This document shows, one piece after another, positions 17,808 to 25,879 of a stretch of DNA of 64,000 nucleotides. A program made the position numbers and the translations under genes. The stretch is from Pirellulaceae bacterium. GTDB taxonomy: Bacteria > Planctomycetota > Planctomycetia > Pirellulales > Pirellulaceae. The stretch lies in NCBI GenBank assembly GCA_026004775.1, contig BPJU01000010.1, positions 162,222 through 226,221 on the forward strand, written 5' to 3'. The notes under the pieces were generated by a model, which ran no database searches, was not told where the DNA came from, and saw nothing but the letters and a program-made list of their open reading frames with translations. Numbering within the stretch: the stretch's first letter is position 1; each line of letters starts with the position of its first letter.

Positions 17808-18062
17808 CACTTTCTGACAGAGGAGAACTTGGAGGGCACGGCGGCCGAGGGCGGGCAGAACCCGCTGGAGTTCGGCCATGGCGCAGCCTTCAGGACGGGC
17901 ACCCTCGACGTGCTTTAGGAGTATTGCTTTGTTGGTTTCCCGGGCTAGCGCTCTTCTACGCGTGTAGACGCCAGGCTTGCCGAGAAACCTATAGAACCGG
18001 CGCGACAGCAAGTACCGGACGCCCCGGCCTCCGCCGATCCGCTCGATGACGCCCTGCCCAGC
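17808..18062 (-). pseudogene. C-terminal fragment of an AlbA_2/AAA_4 (Schlafen-like) ATP-binding regulator
   Basis: Read on the minus strand, GQGVIERIGGGRGVRY, SRRFYRFLGKPGVYTRRR, ALARETNKAILLKHVEG and ELQRVLPALGRRALQ follow the typical C-terminal winged-helix end of proteins annotated as 'ATP-binding protein, AlbA_2 domain / divergent AAA-4'. The N-terminal AlbA_2 and ATPase parts are absent, and the fragment's upstream end runs out of frame into the mazF-like gene. It is a broken remnant with no own start. Confidence 0.5.
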
Positions 18063-18250
18063 ACAGGCTCCAGCCGTGGCTTCAAGAACTCGGGCACCGG
18101 TTGCTCCCGGTGCACGAGGTCCAAGACGAGGAAGTCTTCGGTAACGAAGGCGGCCGAATCGGAAAGCACCAAGGCGGGCCGGTTCTTGGTCGCCTCGCGG
18201 TCGGTGAAGGGGAACGGCACGCGCACCACCGCGAACCGCTCAAAGGTCAC
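17945..18250 (-). pseudogene. MazF/PemK-like toxin, probably truncated at the 3' end
   Basis: A GTG at 18250 overlaps the end of the antitoxin gene and opens a 101-codon frame. The first ~55 residues are a clear MazF/PemK start (VTFERFAVVRVPFPFTDRE, NRPALVLSD, FLVLDLVH), which would form the mRNA-cleaving toxin core. The usual second half (the WP-x-D and LPxPSxVR segments) is missing; instead the frame enters, out of phase, a fragment of an AlbA_2/AAA_4 gene and ends in a Ser/Ala/Gly-rich tail. The toxin is therefore likely inactive. Confidence 0.6.
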
Positions 18251-18470
18251 GATAGGCCTCCTCGTCGGCGGGGCCGGTCCATTCAGAGAGGGTCCCTTCG
18301 ATCGCGCGCAGATATTCCAGATCCCACGGCTGGGCACGGCGCACGACGGCCCTGCCCTCCGGACCGATCTCCCAAACGATCAGATCGCCCGGCCCAATTT
18401 TCAGAGCAGCCCGGACCTCCTTCGGGATTGTCGTCTGGCCCTTGGCAGTGACCTTAGCGACGGTTTCCAT
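18240..18470 (-). CDS. AbrB/MazE-type antitoxin
   Basis: 76 residues from the ATG at 18470 (GGGGG a few bases upstream; a longer frame starts at 18512). The N-terminal swapped-hairpin DNA-binding domain reads VAKVTAKGQTTIPKEVRAALKIGPGD, the AbrB/SpoVT/MazE signature. The acidic C-terminus (SEWTGPADEEAYRD) would bind a MazF-type toxin. It overlaps the downstream toxin start by 11 bases, the common type II toxin-antitoxin arrangement. Such antitoxins usually repress their own operon. Confidence 0.75.
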   Translation of the reverse strand: METVAKVTAKGQTTIPKEVRAALKIGPGDLIVWEIGPEGRAVVRRAQPWDLEYLRAIEGTLSEWTGPADEEAYRDL

Positions 18471-19372
18471 TGTGTTTCCCCCAGTTGCATTCTTCTCTTC
18501 TGGTACAACCATCCTTGCAGAAATGTAAGCATGCTATAGCGAGATGTTCGATGTGATGGTGCAGCGGTTGGGCGAGGTGGTGCCGGACCTGGGAGAGCAC
18601 CTGGCTGGAGACGCTGCGGGACTAAAGGCGCAGCGGAAAGAGGCGGAGGGAGCCAGGTCGAGATGGCTCATTCTTGCGGGCCGGACAACCCGGTGACGGT
18701 CGGGGGCGTGTCCTAGCTGCGGAAGTAGGTTCTTTCGGCGGTTTTTTCGGGTCGCGAACGTGCGCCGCCCGTGAAAATGGGAGGCCGGGCAGGGCGAACG
18801 CACCGCCGGTACCTCACTAAAGATGTAATAACGATTGCACCATTGGTGTGCATAGCCCGTGGGTGACCGGCCGCACCTGGCGGGACAGGCTGTCACTCTT
18901 TGGAGGGCGGCAGGCGCGGGTGGTTGTCACTTTGTGCGCACGGGCTCAACCAGATGTGTGAACACAAGACGAGTACAAAAAGCGGGACGGAGGTCGCTGG
19001 GGCTAGTGGATCCGGCTGGCACCCAGTTGCCGCGGGCGAAGCACCAACCCGCTGCCGTCCCTCTAGCCGGCTCTACCCTCTCGTCCCCGCTTGGAAGTGC
19101 GACGCCGCGTGGCCGGCCCCCACAAAGCCGGCCTATTTGCGCCGTCTTGGCTAGACATCCTGTCTGGCCTATTCTTTCCAGATTTATCTTATCGCCCATT
19201 TTCGCTGCGCATATTAGTTTTTCAGGGCATCGCTAATTTACCAGCAACGTCGCGGGAAAGCAGTTGGCCACCGCTGCCGATTCGGTTAGGATGTAATTTG
19301 TGAACTTCAGGTAAGGACTATGCTGTCAACCAGTAAAGCCTAACAGGATGGGCTTATCAGGATAGCGGGCCC
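18471..19372. other. Long gene-poor region
   Basis: About 900 bases without a convincing gene. Near 18547-18650 on the plus strand a short translation (MFDVMVQRLGEVVPDLGEHLAGD) looks like the start of a DDE transposase domain before it degrades; this is suggestive only. The remainder shows neither coding bias nor recognisable RNA structure. An AT-rich stretch at about 19170-19330 may contain the promoter of the exonuclease gene. Confidence 0.35.
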
Positions 19373-20314
19373 ATGACGGATCGATTACATCGGAGCGAGG
19401 AGTTGTGGTCCCGGCTGCGCGATTGGCACCGCAAGCGTCTCATGGATGGCGCTGGTCTGATGAGCAGCCCCCCGCGTACAGTCACCGAACGCTCGATTCG
19501 TGGCGCCGAGATCGCAACTGAGCCGACAATGCGGGTGACACGGACTACACGGGCAGTGCGGCTTTCGGACGGCGAGGAGGTAGTGGGGCAGAGCGGTCGT
19601 TGCTGGCGTTTGCGGATGAACTTGGCGGAAGTGCGCCCCGGCATCGACCAACGCCTCTCGGCTGGCCGCCATCCGCGCCCGCCCCAATCCGAGGGACTTG
19701 CGGATGACTTGCAACAGCTTGTGGCAAACCTCCATCGGGGGGCCTTGTTTTTTGATCTCGAAACCTGCGGCTTGTACGGCTCGATGATCTTTCTCGTGGG
19801 CTTTGTGCAACCATCTGCTGGCGGCTGGCAACTGATGCAGTTGTTAGCCAGGAATCATGCCGAAGAGAAACCCGTGATTGAGTATGCGTGGAAATGCATC
19901 GAGCAAGCGCAGGTGCTGGTCAGCTTCAACGGAAGGAGCTTTGATTGGCCAACGCTCCAAGATCGCACGATTCGGCATTTTGGAGTTGTTACGGCGCGCC
20001 CACGGGATGATCTTCCACAGCCTCGACCGTTACCGGGGCGTGTCCGAAACTTACCGCATATCGATCTGTTGCACGTGAGCCGTCGGGTGTGGCGGGGTCA
20101 GTTTCCAGACTTTCGGCTCCAGACACTGGAGCGGCATATTTGCGGGCGGTGGAGGGTGGGGGATGTGGCCGGTCCCGAGATCCCTCTCGTCTATGAGCGA
20201 TTCGTGATGCAAGGGGAAACGGAGCTACTGGAAAAGGTGTTGCTCCACAACGCGCTCGATCTGCTGACGTGTGTGGAACTGGCTGCGGCGCTGTGCGAGC
20301 AAGCTGGCCACTGA
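19373..20314 (+). CDS. YprB-like ribonuclease H-like 3'-5' exonuclease
   Basis: 313 residues. The C-terminal two thirds (about 120-310) form a DEDD/RNase-H-like exonuclease: FFDLETCGLYG (motif I, D and E), VSFNGRSFDWPTL (motif II), and HNALDLLTCVEL (motif III Asp). A conserved PHIDLLHVSRRVW segment sits between, as in YprB family proteins (RNase_H_2). The N-terminal ~100 residues are basic and low in structure. The family is often fused or linked to helicases; no helicase is adjacent here. Substrate (DNA or RNA) cannot be told. Confidence 0.8.
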   Translation: MTDRLHRSEELWSRLRDWHRKRLMDGAGLMSSPPRTVTERSIRGAEIATEPTMRVTRTTRAVRLSDGEEVVGQSGRCWRLRMNLAEVRPGIDQRLSAGRHPRPPQSEGLADDLQQLVANLHRGALFFDLETCGLYGSMIFLVGFVQPSAGGWQLMQLLARNHAEEKPVIEYAWKCIEQAQVLVSFNGRSFDWPTLQDRTIRHFGVVTARPRDDLPQPRPLPGRVRNLPHIDLLHVSRRVWRGQFPDFRLQTLERHICGRWRVGDVAGPEIPLVYERFVMQGETELLEKVLLHNALDLLTCVELAAALCEQAGH

Positions 20315-20332
20315 GATGTCTTGGCGAACAGC

Positions 20333-20599
20333 TTACCGGGCGGATGAATCACCGTGAGAGGGCACGGACGATCCGTGAGCCTCATCGGGCCCGAAACTCT
20401 GGGCCGCGTCACCTTGTACGGTGGAACGCACCGAGTCGCTGGCCGGCACATTCGGTTCCTGGCGCAAATCGAGCAACAGGCGGACGGCCGCCGGATCCTC
20501 TTGGCGCGCGAGGAACCACGACTCCGCCAGCCCCAGGCAAAGCTGCCCCGCCACAAACGACACAACAATGGCTATCAGAACACGAAAATGCCGGCTCAC
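20333..20599 (-). CDS. Small hypothetical protein with one transmembrane segment
   Basis: 88 residues from a GTG at 20599 with an AGGAG just upstream (spacing is short). A hydrophobic helix (about residues 6-24, VLIAIVVSFVAGQLCLGLA) is followed by ESWFLARQEDPAAVRLLLDLRQEP and a Ser/Asp-rich tail. No family is recognised. It converges on the exonuclease gene with an 18-base gap. Coding status is uncertain: the frame is open further upstream, but with poor composition. Confidence 0.4.
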   Translation of the reverse strand: MSRHFRVLIAIVVSFVAGQLCLGLAESWFLARQEDPAAVRLLLDLRQEPNVPASDSVRSTVQGDAAQSFGPDEAHGSSVPSHGDSSAR

Positions 20600-21241
20600 T
20601 CTCCTAGTCTCCCTCGTCCATACGCCCCTACCGCATTCTAGCATTGAAGCAGGAGCTTTTCCGGGCCCGAACTCCAACTTAGGCCACGGGCAAAGACGGA
20701 TGGGACAAGCTGGTGCGCGAGCGATTCGCCCGCAAGACGCACCTGGTGCCTTGGGCACCGGTTTGCGCTTGTTAGGCAGCGATTCTTGCGACAGTCGGAA
20801 TCGGTGGTTTATCCTGGTCGCAACCCTGAAGTGCGCCCCACCAAGGGGTGCGCTCCTGATGAAGCAGTTGCCTACTTGTCGCAGGAGCACCGGTGGCTAA
20901 AGCTCTTCAAATACCAGAAAACTGCGTGAACGGTGACTGGCGGTAGCAACTTGCGGAGTGATGGCGGAAAGAAAAAAACCTCCAGCCAACTTGCGACGAG
21001 CGGAGTCGCTGCGAGACTGGCGGGGATCGGGCGTGCACTTGCACCAGCCGTTCGAGGATCCCGGCCAACGCCTAATGGTTGGTCCCTCTGCCGTAATGAT
21101 GGCTGGAGGCAGTCATGCTACCGTACGGTTTAACTTTAGTTCACGATTCTCGTTTTGGCCAGAACCGCAACTCGGAACTTGCTCGGTTTATCGACCGGCC
21201 CCGTGGCGCGTCTTGAATCGTGTTTGGGGCACCTGCCGGTG
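20600..21241. other. Intergenic, mostly featureless
   Basis: About 640 bases between two minus-strand genes. A short plus-strand stretch (about 20830-20930, AYLSQEHRWLKLFKY) has coding flavour but no start. The sequence GTGAACGGTGACTGG at 20926-20940 resembles the 14-bp inverted repeat inside the IS relic near 9.3-9.5 kb. Nothing else was recognised. Confidence 0.35.
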
Positions 21242-21276
21242 AAAAAAGCCTGCCCCGCAGGCAGCGAGGCAGGCTT
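21242..21276 (-). terminator. Rho-independent terminator of the Gfo/Idh/MocA gene
   Basis: On the minus strand AAGCCTGCC and GGCAGGCTT form a perfect 9-bp stem around a 13-base loop, followed by TTTT. It lies about 45 bases past the stop codon of the oxidoreductase gene. Confidence 0.8.
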
Positions 21277-21318
21277 CGGATCGACACGTAGCAAGGCCGG
21301 CGGCCTTATGCCGAACGA

Positions 21319-22659
21319 CTAAAGAACTTTGGTCTTGCCGGGCATCGCCACAGCGTAGAAGCCGTCGGGATCCGGCAGTACCGGCGGCGTATCCTCAAAA
21401 CTGTGATAACTGTCGACATCGGCCAGCTTCAGGTCGGACTTCAGAGCGTCATCCCAGCGGATTTTCTGGCCGGAGTAGGTAGCCATGCGGCCGAGAATAG
21501 CCGTCATGGTGCTGAGCGCTCCGAATTCTCCCTCGTTCGGGGTATCGCCCCGTCTGAGAGCGGCAAACAGGTCATGGTGCTCCTGTTGGTGGCCACCGCG
21601 CGACGCATTGGTCCGCCACACCAGCTCACCCTTGGCGTTATAAATCTTGCCACCGCTGATGTCCGCTTCGCCTTCAGTGCCATGAGCGTGCTCGGAGACA
21701 CTATTCCACGTGTTCGGAATATGCCGGCACTGGCTGTACATTTTGGAGCCATCGGCGTACGTGAATTCCACGAAATGGTGATCGTAGATCTCACCATATT
21801 CCTTGCCGGTGCGCACCTGCCGTCCACCCATGCCGTTGGCTTCCACCGGGTAGCCGTTCATCAGCCAGTTGATCACATCCAGATTATGGATGTGCTGCTC
21901 GACGATATGATCGCCGCACAGCCAGTTGAAGTAATACCAGTTGCGCATCTGGTATTCCATTTCGGTTTGGTTCGGTTCGCGCGGGCGAACCCATACTCCG
22001 GCTCCGTTCCAGTAGGCCCGTGTCAGCAGGATGCGCCCGATGGCACCTTCCTGGAGCTTGGCGATCGTTTCCATGTAGGCCCGCTCATGCCGGCGTTGCA
22101 ACCCGACCGCCACGGCCAAGCTCTTTTTCTTCGCTTCTTCGTTGGCAGCCAACACCCGCCGCACCCCCGGGGCATCGACGGCTACCGGTTTTTCCATGAA
22201 GACATGTTTGCCGGCTTTGATGGCGGCTTCAAAGTGCAGCGGCCGGAAACCGGGCGGTGTCGCCAGGATCACCAGGTCCACATCGGTTTCCAGTACGCCT
22301 TTGTAGGCGTCGAATCCGACGAATTGCCGTTCTTTGGGAACGTCGACTTTGTCCGGGTGTTCACTCCTGATGGAACGGTAAGAGGCCTGCACGCGGTCGG
22401 CGAACGCGTCGGCCATGGCAATCAGCTTCACTTCGCCACCCGTCGTATTCATCGCCTGGACAGCCGCGCCGGTTCCGCGCCCCCCGCAACCGATAAGGCC
22501 GATCTTGATCGTGTCGCTCCCGTAAGCATGCGCAGCGCGAGCAATATCCAGTTGTCCGGCTACGGTTCCCGCCACCGCTCCACCGGCCACCAGCAGGGAC
22601 GAATGCTTCATGAATTCCCGACGCGATGTGCGTTGCGAAGTCTGACGTTGGTCTTGCAT
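21319..22659 (-). CDS. Gfo/Idh/MocA family oxidoreductase, Tat-exported
   Basis: 446 residues from the ATG at 22659, which has CAGGGAG eight bases upstream (the frame is open to 22740). A twin-arginine signal RRTSRREFMKHSSLLVAGG heads the protein. The Rossmann fold follows (IGLIGCGGRGTGAA) and the family motif MEKPVAV. The central part (YWNGAGVWVRPREPNQTEMEYQMRNWYYFNWLCGDHIVEQHIHNLD, cited here in pieces of motif GDHIVEQ and HIHNLD) is typical of the many planctomycete secreted paralogues. NAD(P)-dependent sugar or inositol oxidation is the family role; the substrate is unknown. It stands alone with its own terminator. Confidence 0.88.
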   Translation of the reverse strand: MQDQRQTSQRTSRREFMKHSSLLVAGGAVAGTVAGQLDIARAAHAYGSDTIKIGLIGCGGRGTGAAVQAMNTTGGEVKLIAMADAFADRVQASYRSIRSEHPDKVDVPKERQFVGFDAYKGVLETDVDLVILATPPGFRPLHFEAAIKAGKHVFMEKPVAVDAPGVRRVLAANEEAKKKSLAVAVGLQRRHERAYMETIAKLQEGAIGRILLTRAYWNGAGVWVRPREPNQTEMEYQMRNWYYFNWLCGDHIVEQHIHNLDVINWLMNGYPVEANGMGGRQVRTGKEYGEIYDHHFVEFTYADGSKMYSQCRHIPNTWNSVSEHAHGTEGEADISGGKIYNAKGELVWRTNASRGGHQQEHHDLFAALRRGDTPNEGEFGALSTMTAILGRMATYSGQKIRWDDALKSDLKLADVDSYHSFEDTPPVLPDPDGFYAVAMPGKTKVL

Positions 22660-22829
22660 ATGTGAGACTCCCTGATTCGACGCGGAACTACCCAAGTCAA
22701 TAATGCCACCGTCCACCAATCCCTTGCCGTGATTGGCCACCGGCGGTTACCCTGTCCGATAGAGACAACGCGCGGACCGGGCTACGCCGTTCATTCGGCC
22801 AATCAACCCGCTCTTAGGATAGCTTGGCC

Positions 22830-23867
22830 ATGAAGCAATTGCAACAAACTACCGCCGGCTGTGCAGCTTTCCTGCTGGTGTTGTGTGCTGAGCTCGTTAC
22901 CGGGCTGGTTTCTGCCCAGGAAGCTGCGCAGTTGTTCGAGGCTTCACAGACGTTGATGGGAACCCAGGTGCGCATCCTGGCGTACGCGGATGATCGCGAG
23001 CGGTTCGATGAGGCCACCCGTGCCGCGTTCGATCGCATTGCTGAGCTGGATTCCATTCTGAGCGATTACCGATCGGACAGCGAAGTGATGCGTCTGTGTG
23101 CCACGGCACCGCACAGCGAACCGGTGGCAGTCAGTGACGACCTGTTCGACGTGTTGCGGCTTTCGCAGCAGATCAGCGAAGCTTCGGGGGGGGCTTTTGA
23201 CGTGACGGTGGGCAACTTAAGTCGCCTGTGGCGGCGAGCGCGCCGCCAGCGCACCCGGCCACCGGCAGAGCTTCTGGAAGCTGCCCGCGCGACGGTCGAT
23301 TACCGCCAAATCGAATTGGACGAACAGAACCGGCGTGTCAAGTTGACGCGCCCCGGTGTCCGCATCGACTTCGGCGGCATAGCCAAAGGCTACGCAGCCG
23401 AGCAGGCGCTGCGCGTTATGGAACGGCATGGACTGAAGTCCGCATTAATCGACGCTGGCGGTGATTTGGTCATCGGAGAGCCGCCGCCGGGAGAACCCGG
23501 CTGGAAGGTGGCCATCGCCGCGCTGGAGCGGGATCAGCTCCCCACGGAACGTTTTCATGCGGCTCACTGTGCTATCGCCACGTCGGGCGACCTTTGGCAG
23601 TACATCCAAATCGACGGCCGCCGTTACTCGCATCTGCTCGACCCCCGCACCGGCTGGGGGGTCGAGGGACCGCGCAGCGCTACCGTCGTCGCTCGCAACG
23701 GCGCCGTGGCCGATGCTCTGGCCACCGCCGTTTCGGTCCTGCCACCCGAGCAGGGCTTGCGGCTAGCCGAACAATTCCATGCTGTAATGCTCTATATGTA
23801 CCGTGATGGCGACAAGGTCCGCTCGGTCCGATCGCCCGGGTTTCCCCTTTTACCCGAAACACGGTAG
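22830..23867 (+). CDS. apbE: FAD:protein FMN transferase (ApbE family)
   Basis: 345 residues from the ATG at 22830; a TTG six bases earlier is a weaker option. A signal peptide (about 1-30, ending LVSAQ) places it outside the cytoplasm. ApbE motifs are present: SGGAFDVTVGNLSRLW, the DFGGIAKGYA loop, ALIDAGGDLVIGE, the SGD segment and HLLDPRTG for Mg/FAD binding. It covalently attaches FMN to threonine of partner flavoproteins, for example Rnf or Nqr subunits, none of which is encoded here. Confidence 0.9.
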   Translation: MKQLQQTTAGCAAFLLVLCAELVTGLVSAQEAAQLFEASQTLMGTQVRILAYADDRERFDEATRAAFDRIAELDSILSDYRSDSEVMRLCATAPHSEPVAVSDDLFDVLRLSQQISEASGGAFDVTVGNLSRLWRRARRQRTRPPAELLEAARATVDYRQIELDEQNRRVKLTRPGVRIDFGGIAKGYAAEQALRVMERHGLKSALIDAGGDLVIGEPPPGEPGWKVAIAALERDQLPTERFHAAHCAIATSGDLWQYIQIDGRRYSHLLDPRTGWGVEGPRSATVVARNGAVADALATAVSVLPPEQGLRLAEQFHAVMLYMYRDGDKVRSVRSPGFPLLPETR

Positions 23868-24252
23868 CAAAGAACCGCTTTCTGCCAAAGGCGTGCCGAA
23901 CCGGCTCTTCCCCAACGCTGCGCGAGCCGGCGGTCGCCTATCCCGAAGCCGACCGGGCCCCAGAACACCCGCTCGCCAACCGCGGTCTGGTGACTGGGCC
24001 GATTCCCGTTTCATCGGACTTTGCCGGTTAGGAAAAGCTTAGGAAGCATGGCGATGGAACTGGAGGTGTTGGATCCGCCGACCGATCCAGATCAACATCG
24101 TACGCGCCGAAGCCTCGGCTTGGGCTTGGTTCTGTTCTTGTGCGGCATACCTGGTAGGAACGCCTGTAACGGTACAAAAGACAGAACTGAGGCGGGGTAG
24201 AGGCGGGCCCAGCCTCCAGTTCCGGTGACAAGCCGCAAAGGAGTGCTTGCTG
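23868..24252. other. Intergenic, porin gene upstream region
   Basis: About 385 bases between two plus-strand genes. No gene is supported. The promoter and leader of the porin gene should lie here, but no clean -35/-10 pair was found. Confidence 0.4.
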
Positions 24253-25581
24253 ATGAAAGTTTCGACCCGCCGATTTTTGGTTTCCATCTTGTGCGGTTTG
24301 GGTTGGGTGGCCGCAGCGCGAGCTCAAACCGTGCAGACCGTCAGTGACACGCCCGACTATTTCCACTCCGCTTCCACCTCGGTCGGCACTTCAGCAGAGG
24401 GTGATACATGTTGCGTTGCCGGCGGAGCTGATTATTGCGGATTGGGCGGCTGGTTGAGGCAGTCGTGTTTGCTGGGCGACTACGCCTCGGGGGAAGCTCC
24501 CGAGCCCTGGGCGCTTATCGATCATATGCCCCGACTGCGCGACAACGGTTACTCGGTCGGTGGTTGGATCAGCTTCGGTTATCAGAACAAGCCCGACGGC
24601 GCGTTTACGGGGAACGGCCCGCTTCTGGATGACCGCGAGTGGACCAGCTTCAACCTGAATCAAGCCTGGCTCTATATTGCTCGTACCCCGGATACCGGAG
24701 GATGCGGTTGGGATTGGGGTTTCCGCGTCGATTTGCTGTACGGCGTAGACGGAAACGAGGGGCAATCGTTCGGGAACAACCCCGGGCGTTTCGATTTTCT
24801 CAACGGCTGGGACCACGGCATCTACGAGTGGGCCCTGCCGCAAGTGTATGCGGAAATCGCCTACAACGATCTTAGCGTGAAAATTGGCCACTTCTTCACC
24901 ATCATCGGTTACGAAGTGATACCGCCCCTGGGTAACTTCTTCCTCAGCCGGCAGATCACGTTTTACAACGCCGAACCGTTCACCCATACCGGCGTCTTGG
25001 CCACGTATCAGTACAGCGAAGAGATCACCTTGACCGGCGGCTGGGCGCTGGGGTGGGATACGGGTTTCGACCAGCTCAATCAGGGCAACCTGGTGTTGAG
25101 TGCCATGTCATGGAACATATCCGAGGACGTGGTGCTCGCCCTCTACGGGGCTTATGGCAATGCCGGCTGGCGTGGCAGCCGTACCAATGTCAGCGGTGCT
25201 ATTCTATCACTCCAGTGGACCGAGCGATTCTCGACGGTCCACCAGTTTGATGTCCTCGGTACCAATCGCGGTACCGACTTTGTCGCCGACGGGGTTGCCG
25301 GCGACAGCATCGGGATGATTCATTATGCGTTCTATCAACTGACGGATCGCGTCAAATCAGGCATCCGCCAAGAGTGGTGGAAGGCCGACTCGGTCTCCTA
25401 CTACACCTTGACCGGCGGCTTCAATGTCCAGGCAACGCCGAACGTCATGATTCGCCCGGAGCTACGGTATCTTTGGTCACCCGGAACGCCGGGTGGCGCT
25501 CCGGGATCGATCGCGGACAACATCGCCCGCATTTTTGATAAGGAAGCGGTATTCGGCGTGGACGTGACGTGGACTTACTGA
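24253..25581 (+). CDS. Outer-membrane beta-barrel porin (BBP2 / OmpL-like)
   Basis: 442 residues from the ATG at 24253 (AAGGAG about nine bases upstream). A signal peptide ends near AAARAQ. Motifs such as NLNQAWLYIART, WGFRVDLLYGVDG and VKIGHFFTIIGYEVIPP, followed by alternating amphipathic strands and an aromatic C-terminus (VDVTWTY), fit the BBP2 putative beta-barrel porin family (formerly DUF1597), abundant in planctomycetes. It would form a diffusion channel in the outer membrane. A strong terminator follows, so it is monocistronic. Confidence 0.82.
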   Translation: MKVSTRRFLVSILCGLGWVAAARAQTVQTVSDTPDYFHSASTSVGTSAEGDTCCVAGGADYCGLGGWLRQSCLLGDYASGEAPEPWALIDHMPRLRDNGYSVGGWISFGYQNKPDGAFTGNGPLLDDREWTSFNLNQAWLYIARTPDTGGCGWDWGFRVDLLYGVDGNEGQSFGNNPGRFDFLNGWDHGIYEWALPQVYAEIAYNDLSVKIGHFFTIIGYEVIPPLGNFFLSRQITFYNAEPFTHTGVLATYQYSEEITLTGGWALGWDTGFDQLNQGNLVLSAMSWNISEDVVLALYGAYGNAGWRGSRTNVSGAILSLQWTERFSTVHQFDVLGTNRGTDFVADGVAGDSIGMIHYAFYQLTDRVKSGIRQEWWKADSVSYYTLTGGFNVQATPNVMIRPELRYLWSPGTPGGAPGSIADNIARIFDKEAVFGVDVTWTY

Positions 25582-25641
25582 ACACGTCGAACGCGAATTG
25601 CGAAAAACCACCGCTTCCGGCGCAGTCCCCGCAGACGTCGA

Positions 25642-25676
25642 GGGCTTAAGACGATTTTTCGTCTTGAGCCCTTTTC
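25642..25676 (+). terminator. Strong rho-independent terminator after the porin gene
   Basis: GGGCTTAAGACGA pairs with TCGTCTTGAGCCC (12 of 13 pairs) around a short T-rich loop, followed by TTTT. It ends about 95 bases after the porin stop codon. Confidence 0.85.
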
Positions 25677-25748
25677 CAATTCCCTGTAGCGCGGCGAACG
25701 TGAGGCTGCTCATACGGGGATCCATCTGGGCTTATCGTCCCGGTCGTT

Positions 25749-25779
25749 GTCCACCATCAATCTGTGCTGGCTGGTGGAC
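25749..25779 (+). promoter_or_regulatory. Inverted repeat upstream of the beta-oxidation operon
   Basis: GTCCACCA (25749-25756) and TGGTGGAC (25772-25779) form a perfect 8-bp inverted repeat with a 15-base spacer, about 100 bases before the fad operon start. It could be an operator for a fatty-acid-responsive repressor or a leader hairpin. Nothing shows which. Confidence 0.3.
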
Positions 25780-25879
25780 GATAATTCAGGCCTGTGGTCT
25801 TTCGAGTGGATCGCGGATGGGATATTGTGTAGCAAGTGTGGTATAGGCGCTGAAGAACTTTTCAACAGGTGGAACCTTC

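Noticed and set aside
17494..17817. 107-codon plus-strand frame with a hydrophobic end
   Set aside because: No ribosome-binding site, biased composition, and it lies next to degraded sequence.
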